Shown piece after piece: positions 1 through 6,399 of a DNA stretch of 11,150 nt (its first letter is position 1; every line of letters begins with the position of its first letter). Below the pieces are notes generated by a model, which was not told the DNA's origin, did not search any database, and saw only the letters and a program-made list of their open reading frames with translations. The stretch comes from an uncultured Clostridia bacterium. Lineage in GTDB: Bacteria > Bacillota > Clostridia > Peptostreptococcales > Anaerovoracaceae. A program made the translations under genes and the position numbers. The DNA is taken from positions 1 to 11,150 of the forward strand of contig CALZMV010000031.1 of NCBI GenBank assembly GCA_945788655.1, written 5' to 3'.

Positions 1-705
1 ATCAATGGTTATCTTGATCAGTTCATCTATACTTGTTGAGTTCTTTGGATGGAGTCTGTTACCATAAGTGGTTTCCATGATAACGTAGTCTGCCTTCTTT
101 ATCTTTGTAGGGTCACGTAATATAGGTCTGTTGGTTACGCCCAAGTCTCCTGAGAAAACTATCTTTGAAGTATTATCTCCTTCAGTGGCCCAAATTTCGA
201 TTACTGCAGACCCCAGAATATGACCCGCATCGTTGAAGCAGACTTTGATTTCAGGATTAAGCTCTACCAGCTGATCGTATAAAACAGGTTTTACCAGCTT
301 TAATGCGTTTTCAGCATCTGCCATTGTATAAAGTGGTTCTACAGGCTGCTTGCCCTGTCTTAAGTTTTTCTTTGTCTGCCACTCAGCATCCATTTCATGA
401 ATATGAGCACTGTCCTTAAGCATTACTTCAAGTAAATCTGCAGTTGCATCAGAACAATAGATATTTCCCTTAAACCCTCTCTTAACAAGAAGCGGCAATC
501 TGCCACAATGGTCAATATGAGCATGGCTCAAAAGAACTGCTTCTACAGCCGCAGGGTCGAAAGGAAATGGCTCCTTGTTCATTTCTTCCATAGCCTTGCC
601 TCCCTGGAATTGACCGCAATCCAAGAGAATCTGATGCATATCTGTTGTCAGTAAATGGCAAGATCCTGTTACTCCAATTGATGCTCCGCAAAATTTAATT
701 TTCAT
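1..705 (-). CDS. Beta-CASP metallo-beta-lactamase-fold hydrolase/RNase (partial, C-terminus outside window)
   Basis: Only the N-terminal 235 residues are in the window; the frame is open through base 1. Seen: a metallo-beta-lactamase fold with the metal-binding motif HAHIDH at residues 61-66, a GHILGSA motif with H162, FSGDLG with D187, and METTYGNR from residue 210, where the beta-CASP insertion of this family usually begins. This pattern belongs to the YSH1/CPSF-like group (COG1236), zinc-dependent RNA-processing nucleases of the cytoplasm that are usually about 530 residues long, so a little over half is missing. The ATG at 705 is preceded by an AGAGGGGAAAC ribosome binding site. The gene starts 69 bp after glpP and may be read from the same transcript; no clear terminator separates them. 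It has no obvious link to glycerol metabolism. The fold is certain; the RNA substrate is inferred from the family. Confidence 0.85.
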   Translation of the reverse strand, partial: MKIKFCGASIGVTGSCHLLTTDMHQILLDCGQFQGGKAMEEMNKEPFPFDPAAVEAVLLSHAHIDHCGRLPLLVKRGFKGNIYCSDATADLLEVMLKDSAHIHEMDAEWQTKKNLRQGKQPVEPLYTMADAENALKLVKPVLYDQLVELNPEIKVCFNDAGHILGSAVIEIWATEGDNTSKIVFSGDLGVTNRPILRDPTKIKKADYVIMETTYGNRLHPKNSTSIDELIKITID

Positions 706-774
706 AAAAGTTTCCCCTCTTTCTTTGCATGTTCCATGTACTGCAATTATTGCTAATTCATTGCTGTCTTAATG

Positions 775-1326
775 CTATCTATAGTTCCATAATTCGACAT
801 CAGCAGTAGATACAGCCGTTGCACCAGCCGCAATTGCCGCATCAACGTCTTCTTTGAATTCTACAAGTCCGCCAGCCAATATATCCGTTGATACCTTTTG
901 GGCAAACTCTTTTATTTTCTTACTTACAACGCCCGGCATGATTTCTACCACATCAGGCTTTGCTATTCTAATTGATTCGACAGCTGTGTCCACAGAATGT
1001 GAGTCTACTATAAAAAATCTCTGAATAGTAATAAGACCCATGTCCTTTGCAGGTCTTATCAGATTAGTTCTGGTTGTCAATATGCCGTTTACTCCCATAT
1101 TTTTCAGGAATTCTAAGCCTGCCCTGTCTTTGCCGATTCCTTCGGCAAAATCCATATGAATAAATATCTTCTTCTGTGCTTTGCGCGCTTTATTTATATA
1201 GGATTCTATGGTCAATATGCTTGAATAAAGCAGAAAAATCACATCTACTTTTGATTTCAAAGCCAACTCAAAATCTTCCTTGGTTCTCACTGCTGCACAA
1301 ACTCTTCTGTTACCAAATATAGACAT
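775..1326 (-). CDS. glpP: Glycerol-3-phosphate-responsive transcription antiterminator GlpP
   Basis: A complete 183-residue protein of the GlpP family. In Bacillus subtilis GlpP binds glycerol-3-phosphate and then acts on the leader mRNA of glp genes so that polymerase reads through an intrinsic terminator. Family blocks seen: HMDF at 57-60 followed by a D-x-x-G-x-x-FL stretch, TTRTNLI at 84-90, IQRFFIVDS at 101-109, EIMPG at 128-132, and AGGL (151-154) and GATAVST (168-174), which fit the phosphate-binding loops of a TIM-barrel-like fold. The length is normal for the family. A GGAG ribosome binding site lies before the ATG, and only 17 bp separate it from the upstream oxidoreductase gene, so it is the third gene of the glp transcript. 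A fitting terminator target lies at 4153-4200 at the head of the same cluster. The identification is firm; which RNA it controls is inferred. Confidence 0.93.
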   Translation of the reverse strand: MSIFGNRRVCAAVRTKEDFELALKSKVDVIFLLYSSILTIESYINKARKAQKKIFIHMDFAEGIGKDRAGLEFLKNMGVNGILTTRTNLIRPAKDMGLITIQRFFIVDSHSVDTAVESIRIAKPDVVEIMPGVVSKKIKEFAQKVSTDILAGGLVEFKEDVDAAIAAGATAVSTADVELWNYR

Positions 1327-1343
1327 TCTCTCTTCTCCAGTCT

Positions 1344-2744
1344 TTATTTCTTACAGAAAGTACGAGTACAAATAAGATTTGCCTCTGTTCCTCCTATCCT
1401 TTTTATTATAATATCTCCAAGGTTGATTGGCAACATTAAGGTTTTTTCATTTATTATTTTCATTAAATCAAGGAGCATTTTTTTAGGAACAGGTCTGTCA
1501 GTTTTTACAGGAATCATCTGTCCATCAGATGACGCCATTATTGTTGTCAACGTTCTTTGAGCCGCGGTACATTCCATAACAGCGTATTTATGACCTCTTG
1601 GACAGCGGTTACCTACAGTCTCAGGTTCTTCACCTTCTGCAGAAGGCATAACCTTGACACTGCAACCTACCGGACAAACTGTACAAATTACCACATTCTC
1701 TTCATCCGAAAGATGCTTTACGCCTTTCTTTTCGCTAAGAGGTTTTTTCTTTGTCCCTTCATCATTCATCTCCTTGCCCATTGCATAGCAAGCAGCAGCA
1801 CTTCCAGCTATTTCTCCTTCTTCAGAAACAAAATCCACCAGTTCATGTACCTTTACAACATTTCCACATGCAAAGATCCCGCTTACGCTGGTCTGTCTGT
1901 GGTCATCTACCATAGGTCCTCTTGTTTTAGGATCAATTTTGATTCCTGCCTTCTTGCTCAGCTCGTTTTCAGGAATAAGTCCTACCGAAAGCATCAATGT
2001 GTCGCACGAAATATATTCATCTGTTCCATCGACAGGATTCAGATTGTCGTCCACCTGACATACGGTTACTCCTTCTAATCGCTCCTTTCCATGTATTTCC
2101 TTTACAGTGTGGTGAAGTTTTAAAGGGATATCAAAATCTTTCAAGCACTGTACGATATTTCTTGTAAGACCGCCGGAATCTTCCATGATTTCGCATACTG
2201 CCTTAACCTTTGCACCCTCTAATGTCATTCTACGTGCCATAATCAGCCCGATATCACCTGAACCCAGAATCACTATCTCTTTTCCAGGCATATACCCTTT
2301 AATGTTTACGAATTTCTGCGCTGTCCCTGCAGTGATAATGCCTGCAGGTCTGTCACCGGGAACGTTTAATGCACCTCGCGAGCGTTCCCTGCATCCCATA
2401 GCAAGAATAACTGCCTTTGCCTTAATAGAAAGCTTGCCGTCCTTCTCATTTAGACATGTTATAACCTTATCCTCTGACAGATTCGTTACCATTGTCCTTG
2501 TCAGAAATTCTATATCTGCTTCTTTTATAAGCTTTTCGTATCTTTCAGCATACTCAGGACCTGTCAGCTCCTCTCCGAATCTGTGGAGTCCGAATCCGTT
2601 GTGTATGCATTGCTGAAGTATTCCTCCCAGAAGGTCATCCCTTTCGATTACAAGAACTGTTTCAGCCCCCTTTTTCTTTGCTGCAAGCGCTGCGCTCATG
2701 CCTGCAGGACCACCGCCGATTACAGCTACATCAACTAATCTCAT
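1344..2744 (-). CDS. FAD/NAD(P)-dependent oxidoreductase fused to a C-terminal DUF1667 domain
   Basis: A 466-residue protein with two parts. Residues 1 to about 325 are a pyridine-nucleotide-disulfide-type oxidoreductase: FAD-binding GGGPAG at 10-15, the LLGGILQQC stretch at 38-46, an NAD(P)-binding GSGDIG at 161-166, and the second FAD motif SGIFACGN at 288-295. After a charged linker (about 326-349) comes DUF1667, with CTVCPVGC at 354-361, NRCPRGHKYA with C381, and the family's RTLTT and PVKTDRPVPKK segments. Four cysteines (354, 357, 361, 381) could bind an iron-sulfur cluster, which is inference. In many Clostridia the DUF1667 protein is a separate gene of about 120 residues beside a GlpA-like and a second FAD protein; here it is joined to the second FAD protein. 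The start overlaps the preceding stop by one base (TAATG), with AGGGAGGT as ribosome binding site, implying coupled translation. Likely role: electron-transfer partner of the GlpA-like dehydrogenase. Confidence 0.9.
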   Translation of the reverse strand: MRLVDVAVIGGGPAGMSAALAAKKKGAETVLVIERDDLLGGILQQCIHNGFGLHRFGEELTGPEYAERYEKLIKEADIEFLTRTMVTNLSEDKVITCLNEKDGKLSIKAKAVILAMGCRERSRGALNVPGDRPAGIITAGTAQKFVNIKGYMPGKEIVILGSGDIGLIMARRMTLEGAKVKAVCEIMEDSGGLTRNIVQCLKDFDIPLKLHHTVKEIHGKERLEGVTVCQVDDNLNPVDGTDEYISCDTLMLSVGLIPENELSKKAGIKIDPKTRGPMVDDHRQTSVSGIFACGNVVKVHELVDFVSEEGEIAGSAAACYAMGKEMNDEGTKKKPLSEKKGVKHLSDEENVVICTVCPVGCSVKVMPSAEGEEPETVGNRCPRGHKYAVMECTAAQRTLTTIMASSDGQMIPVKTDRPVPKKMLLDLMKIINEKTLMLPINLGDIIIKRIGGTEANLICTRTFCKK

Positions 2745-4129
2745 TACTCAATACCTCCCTTTAGCTTTGATAAAAGAATATTGGATTTGCCACCACATTT
2801 TGTAACATCTTCTTCTCTCACACCCAGTTCTTCAGAAAGAATTTCGACAATATGAGGAAGACAAAAACCCCCTTGACACCTTCCCATACCGCTTCTGGTT
2901 CTTCTCTTAACACCATCCACATCTAGTGCTCCCGGGTTTCTTCTGATAGCATCAATAATTTCTGCTCTTGTAACCTCTTCACATCTGCAAATAACCTGTC
3001 CGTAATGCAAATCCACCACAGGTCTCACTGGATTATAATTTTCCTTTTTATCAGCCTCAAGGCCGCCTTCAATTAACATGTCATAAACCATTTCTGCTAT
3101 TGCAGGGGCAGAAGTCAGTCCCGGCGATTCTATACCTGCCACATTGATGAATTTTTGAACCGGGCTGTTTATAATAAAATCACCTTTATCGCCATGTGCA
3201 CGAAGTCCTGTAAACTGGGTAATTACCATATTATAAGGTATTTCATCAAATAATTCAGATTCTCTCTTCTTTATGAATTCAAGACCTTTTGCTGTAACCT
3301 TCTTGTCTGTTTTGTCATCTCTGTCAACGGCCGTAGGTCCTAAGAGAATATTCCCATCAACGGTTTTTGTTGCCAGAACTCCTTTTCCTCTTTCGTTTGG
3401 CACTCTGAATATGGTCGCTTCAACTAAATCCCCTGCTTCTTTGTCTAAAAGCATATATTCACCTGCTCTAGGCACTATGGAAAAGGAATCATCTCCTACC
3501 ATCTGTGCAATTTTGTCGGAAAAAAGTCCTGCGCAGTTTATGACATACTCAGCCTCAATGCTTCTTCCATCTTTGCTGTAAATAGTGTAGCAATCTGATT
3601 TATTTATGGAAACAACTTCAAAATTTCTTATCAAATCGCAGCCGTTGTCCATGGCATTTCCGATGGAATGAATCGTCAGCTCATACGGACAAACTACGGC
3701 ACTTGTAGGCGCATATAAAGCCCCCTTAATATTCCTTGAAAGATTTTTCTCAAGGGCAAAAACCTGCTCCCTTGTAAGCACCTTAAGATCCTTTACGCCA
3801 TTTTCAATGCCTCTATGGTACAGTATTTCTATATTTTTTATATCTTCATCGGTGTATCCCACTACAAGGGCTCCGTTTTTTCTGTATTTAACGTTAAGCT
3901 CTCTGCAAATCTGTTCCATCATCTGGTTCCCCATCACATTCAGCTTAGCCTTTAAGGTACCCGGAACAGGGTCAAATCCGGCATGTACTATGCCGCTGTT
4001 GGCCTTGGACTGACCCATGGCTACATCATTTTCCCTTTCTAAAATAACCATGGAAATATCCAACTGTGCCAGCTTTCTGGCAATCAAACCGCCTGTTACG
4101 CCTCCGCCTATTATTGCAACCTTATACAT
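2744..4129 (-). CDS. GlpA-like FAD-dependent oxidoreductase with C-terminal [2Fe-2S] BFD-like domain
   Basis: A 461-residue protein. An N-terminal FAD-binding motif (GGGVTGG, 8-14) opens a DAO-type oxidoreductase domain reaching to about residue 350, with the SKANSGIVHAGFD segment near 41-53 that is typical of anaerobic glycerol-3-phosphate dehydrogenase A and related 2-hydroxyacid oxidases. Residues about 378-435 form a BFD-like [2Fe-2S] domain with cysteines 381, 383, 418 and 423 (C-x-C, then C-x4-C). The likely reaction is oxidation of sn-glycerol-3-phosphate to dihydroxyacetone phosphate; the nearby glpP supports this substrate over L-2-hydroxyglutarate. It is the first gene of the glp cluster, with an AGGAGG ribosome binding site five bases before the ATG, and it lies directly behind the leader terminator at 4153-4200. 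No glpC-like subunit or glycerol kinase gene is in the window. Confidence is high for the family, moderate for the substrate. Confidence 0.88.
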   Translation of the reverse strand: MYKVAIIGGGVTGGLIARKLAQLDISMVILERENDVAMGQSKANSGIVHAGFDPVPGTLKAKLNVMGNQMMEQICRELNVKYRKNGALVVGYTDEDIKNIEILYHRGIENGVKDLKVLTREQVFALEKNLSRNIKGALYAPTSAVVCPYELTIHSIGNAMDNGCDLIRNFEVVSINKSDCYTIYSKDGRSIEAEYVINCAGLFSDKIAQMVGDDSFSIVPRAGEYMLLDKEAGDLVEATIFRVPNERGKGVLATKTVDGNILLGPTAVDRDDKTDKKVTAKGLEFIKKRESELFDEIPYNMVITQFTGLRAHGDKGDFIINSPVQKFINVAGIESPGLTSAPAIAEMVYDMLIEGGLEADKKENYNPVRPVVDLHYGQVICRCEEVTRAEIIDAIRRNPGALDVDGVKRRTRSGMGRCQGGFCLPHIVEILSEELGVREEDVTKCGGKSNILLSKLKGGIE

Positions 4130-4152
4130 TTCATCCTCCTCTATTTATATAT

Positions 4153-4200
4153 AAAAAAAGATACGCCAAAACAGAGGTTTCCCTCTATTCAAAGCGCATC
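4153..4200 (-). terminator. Intrinsic terminator in the leader of the glp cluster; candidate GlpP-controlled attenuator
   Basis: Read on the minus strand, an outer 8-bp stem (GATGCGCT with GGCGTATC, two G-U pairs) encloses an internal loop and an inner 5-bp stem AGAGG/CCTCT closed by a GAAA tetraloop, followed at once by seven T. The ATG of the GlpA-like gene is 23 bases past the T-run, so anything transcribed from upstream must pass this terminator. It ends the DJ-1/PHP transcript, but its place just before the ribosome binding site of a glp gene is that of the leader terminators GlpP overcomes in Bacillus. The structure is seen; control by GlpP is inferred. Confidence 0.75.
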
Positions 4201-4231
4201 TCAATCTTCTCAGCTTCGTATTATTTATTTA

Positions 4232-4261
4232 AATATATTACAACCTACTTGTCTCCGTGAA
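4232..4261 (-). promoter_or_regulatory. Tentative promoter for the glp cluster
   Basis: A possible sigma-A-type promoter has a -35 box TTCACG in the last codons of the PHP gene (4256-4261), an 18-bp spacer, and a -10 box TATATT (4232-4237). Transcription would start near 4225, giving a leader of about 95 nt that contains the whole terminator hairpin. A weaker alternative is TTGTAA (4238-4243) with TACGAA (4215-4220) at 17 bp. The region is so AT-rich that chance matches are likely. Confidence 0.3.
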
Positions 4262-5036
4262 AATCAGAGCCTTCAGTTATATGCATATGAAACTTTGCCG
4301 CCGTGTTGATGAAGAAAAATTCTTCTTCAGGACTGTGTTCAGGATAGACACACTCGATTCCTTTTAGTCCCATGTCTTTTAATTCCTTAACAAGAACCTG
4401 GAAGTTCTTTTGAAATTCCTTACTGTTTCTTTCTCCAAGGTTCTTGATCTTGCAAGGGTGGGCAAGCACTGCAATACCACCTGCATTTTTTATTAATCCT
4501 ATGGCATGCTCTGTGGTCAGTTTTTCCTGTGGAATCGCCTTTATCTCAGGGGCCTCCAGAAATTTACCTTCTTCAAAGGCTTCTTTCACATTGCCAATAT
4601 AACCCTTCTTCACGAGAGCTCTGGCAAAATTAGGCTTCCCTATATATTTCTGACTCTTTCTGTCCTTAAGGTCAGTATCGTTGATATCATAACCCATATT
4701 TCTTAGAGTCTCAAGTATTTTTTTATTTCTCTCTCTGCGAATCTTGGCAAGTCGTGCAAGCTCGTCTAATAGCTCTTCATTCTCAGTATCAAAATAGTAA
4801 CCCAGTATGTGAAGTTCTGTTCCATTGTGCATTGTCGACAGTTCTATGCCTTGAATAAGCCTGATGTTCTTACTTTCTGCTAACTCCGCGGCTTCTTCTA
4901 TATCACCTAGCACCTCATGATCAGTAATGGCAATTAAATTGTAATCAGCCTCAACATATCTGTCTACAATAGCAACCGGTCCCATGGTTCCATCTGAATG
5001 CCATGAGTGAATATGAAAATCTGTTTTAAAACTCAT
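4245..5036 (-). CDS. PHP-domain phosphoesterase (TrpH/RNase AM-like)
   Basis: A 263-residue cytoplasmic protein of the PHP family. Metal-ligand motifs appear in the usual order: HIHSWHSDG (H8, H10, D15), ITDHE (H40), GIELST (E65), HILGY (H76), LAHP (H193), and the closing GSDFHGD (D258, H260). The KPNFARAL stretch at 134-141 and the inserted middle domain match the group that includes E. coli RNase AM (YciV/TrpH) and 3',5'-nucleoside bisphosphate phosphatases, so a role in removing phosphate or nucleotides from RNA ends or small nucleotides is likely. The protein ends only three residues after the last metal ligand, somewhat short for the family but with all motifs present. The ATG follows the DJ-1 stop directly (TAGATG, no gap), and its ribosome binding site is weak, so it probably depends on translational coupling. 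The exact substrate cannot be read from sequence. Confidence 0.88.
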   Translation of the reverse strand: MSFKTDFHIHSWHSDGTMGPVAIVDRYVEADYNLIAITDHEVLGDIEEAAELAESKNIRLIQGIELSTMHNGTELHILGYYFDTENEELLDELARLAKIRRERNKKILETLRNMGYDINDTDLKDRKSQKYIGKPNFARALVKKGYIGNVKEAFEEGKFLEAPEIKAIPQEKLTTEHAIGLIKNAGGIAVLAHPCKIKNLGERNSKEFQKNFQVLVKELKDMGLKGIECVYPEHSPEEEFFFINTAAKFHMHITEGSDFHGDK

Positions 5037-5579
5037 CTAAATCATAAGCAGGTCTTCCCTTAAACGGTCACCTGCATCTGCTCCTTTAAAATATTCTACA
5101 ATAGAAACCGCAAACTTCATTGCAGTTGCAGGTCCCTGTGAAGTGATTATATTCTTATCTCTCACTACCGGAAAATCAAGAGGTTCCGCTCCTTTCAGCT
5201 CCTCTTCCATTCCCGGATAAATGGTTGCCTTTCTGCCTTCTAGAATTCCTAAGTCTCCTAATACTAAAGGTGCCGCACATATTGCTGCGAGTCCTTTACC
5301 TTTAGCTTCAAAATTCAGTATCTCCTGCCTGAGCCCCTGATGGTCTCTAAGATTGTATGCACCCGGCAATCCTCCCGGCAGCACAATCATTTCACACTTT
5401 GAATAATCAGTCTCTTCAAACATAAAGTCTGCCTTTATTGTTATCCCATGAGCACCCTCGACATATATTCCATCATCAACGGAGACAAAATACGCATCAA
5501 GTCCTGCTCTACGCAAAATATCTACCTGGGTAAGTGCTTCTATTTCTTCAAAGCCCTTTGCAAGATGTATAAGAATCAT
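5037..5579 (-). CDS. DJ-1/PfpI family protein (DJ-1/YajL-like)
   Basis: A 180-residue single-domain protein, the normal length for the DJ-1 family. The N-terminus LAKGFEEIEA aligns by eye with human DJ-1, placing the conserved glutamate at E14. The nucleophile elbow AAICAAP carries the reactive cysteine C101, and VLPGG at 66-70 and the SQGPATA segment (the GPAT motif) are family signatures. Members act in the cytoplasm on reactive carbonyls such as methylglyoxal or in protection against oxidative stress; the precise activity is debated and is not settled here. A GAGGT ribosome binding site lies about 10 bases before the ATG. It sits 30 bp after the membrane-protein gene and abuts the PHP gene, forming a three-gene run. 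Being next to a glycerol-3-phosphate module could hint at triose-phosphate-derived methylglyoxal, but that is only suggestive. Confidence 0.9.
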   Translation of the reverse strand: MILIHLAKGFEEIEALTQVDILRRAGLDAYFVSVDDGIYVEGAHGITIKADFMFEETDYSKCEMIVLPGGLPGAYNLRDHQGLRQEILNFEAKGKGLAAICAAPLVLGDLGILEGRKATIYPGMEEELKGAEPLDFPVVRDKNIITSQGPATAMKFAVSIVEYFKGADAGDRLREDLLMI

Positions 5580-5609
5580 AATACAAATACCTCGTTTACT
5601 ATTCTAAAT

Positions 5610-6272
5610 TTAATAAAAAATTCTTGGCTGTTTAGTAAGTATATGTGTTGCATATAAAGTTACTAAAAAGATGATAACTGTAAGTCCGATAATAAAATTA
5701 TCTATTATGGAAATAAAGCCATCACCCAGCAATGTCACCAGCGCGGATTTATCACTAAAAGGAAGAAAATCAGCAATGTTATATAAAAGCTTCAGCCCCC
5801 ATTTAGTATTCAATAAGATGCCTTCAAAAATAACCAGTAATATTGTCAGCACTGAGGCCACTTTGAATCGGTCTCTAAGCACTTCCTTATAATTATTTTT
5901 TAAAAAGTATCTGTAAATGGCAACTGAAATAATTATGCTTATTATGCAAAAAATAAAACTGATATCCAGAAGATGCTTTACGATAAGCATATTGTGGCTG
6001 TCTATCTTGTCAAAAATACCCTCAATGGCATAACCTGTATCCTCATATATTTGAAATTCGTCAGGATTCCAGCTATTCATAAACCCCGCAATCATATCAG
6101 ACATCTCTGAATTGACATATTCCCCTGAAACAAAACTAACCACATGGGTGTCGTTAAAATAAAATGTGTATGGTGCCGAAATTCTCAAAGTCAGATTAAG
6201 ACCTAAAGTTATTATTCCTATGGCGATGGTAATGACTAAAAGCCATGAACAAAAAAAGTTGAACTTTCGCAC
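5610..6272 (-). CDS. Four-helix integral membrane protein, probably DUF1461/TIGR01906 family
   Basis: A membrane protein of 220 residues when read from the GTG at 6272. That start is preceded by an AAAAAGGGGGAG ribosome binding site at normal spacing; an in-frame TTG at 6305 would add 11 residues but has no ribosome binding site. Hydrophobic segments lie at about 8-27, 100-120, 136-154 and 188-206, with a roughly 70-residue, Asp/Glu-rich loop after the first helix, probably outside the cell. Length, four-helix layout and a segment resembling the family's conserved HM-x-DVK stretch (here HNMLIVKHL, 93-101) suggest the uncharacterised DUF1461/TIGR01906 family, by pattern only. Function is unknown. 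It has its own promoter (6311-6339) and heads the run with the DJ-1 and PHP genes. Confidence 0.7.
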   Translation of the reverse strand: MRKFNFFCSWLLVITIAIGIITLGLNLTLRISAPYTFYFNDTHVVSFVSGEYVNSEMSDMIAGFMNSWNPDEFQIYEDTGYAIEGIFDKIDSHNMLIVKHLLDISFIFCIISIIISVAIYRYFLKNNYKEVLRDRFKVASVLTILLVIFEGILLNTKWGLKLLYNIADFLPFSDKSALVTLLGDGFISIIDNFIIGLTVIIFLVTLYATHILTKQPRIFY

Positions 6273-6310
6273 TGAACACTCCCCCTTTTTAACAGACTTA
6301 TACAATTAAT

Positions 6311-6339
6311 ATGATACACCAAAAAGCCAAAAAATACAA
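6311..6339 (-). promoter_or_regulatory. Promoter of the membrane protein/DJ-1/PHP run
   Basis: On the minus strand, a -35 box TTGTAT (6334-6339), a 17-bp spacer and a -10 box TATCAT (6311-6316, five of six consensus bases) lie just downstream of the ileS terminator and about 40 bases before the GTG start. Position and spacing fit a housekeeping sigma-A promoter. No clear operator was seen. Confidence 0.55.
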
Positions 6340-6340
6340 C

Positions 6341-6384
6341 AAAAAGAAAACCATGCATATTTGTAAATGCAAGGTTTTCTTTTT
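6341..6384 (-). terminator. Rho-independent terminator of ileS
   Basis: A long inverted repeat starts 16 bases after the ileS stop. Arms of about 17 bp (6342-6358 with 6367-6383), broken by one A-A mismatch on the + strand (T-T when read on the minus strand), enclose an 8-nt loop. The arms contain A and T tracts, so T-runs follow on both strands and the hairpin could act in either direction. It separates ileS from the next promoter. Confidence 0.85.
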
Positions 6385-6399
6385 ATTATTTATTTAAAC

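Noticed and set aside
706..774. The gap between glpP and the beta-CASP gene, inspected for a terminator or promoter.
   Set aside because: Only short CATG-based repeats were seen; nothing strong enough to claim beyond the ribosome binding site.
1557..2078. A 173-codon open frame on the plus strand.
   Set aside because: It is antisense to the NAD-binding and DUF1667 parts of a clear oxidoreductase gene and resembles no family.
6273..6305. A TTG start adding 11 residues to the membrane protein.
   Set aside because: No ribosome binding site precedes it, and the strong GGGGGAG site falls within the extension and serves the GTG at 6272.
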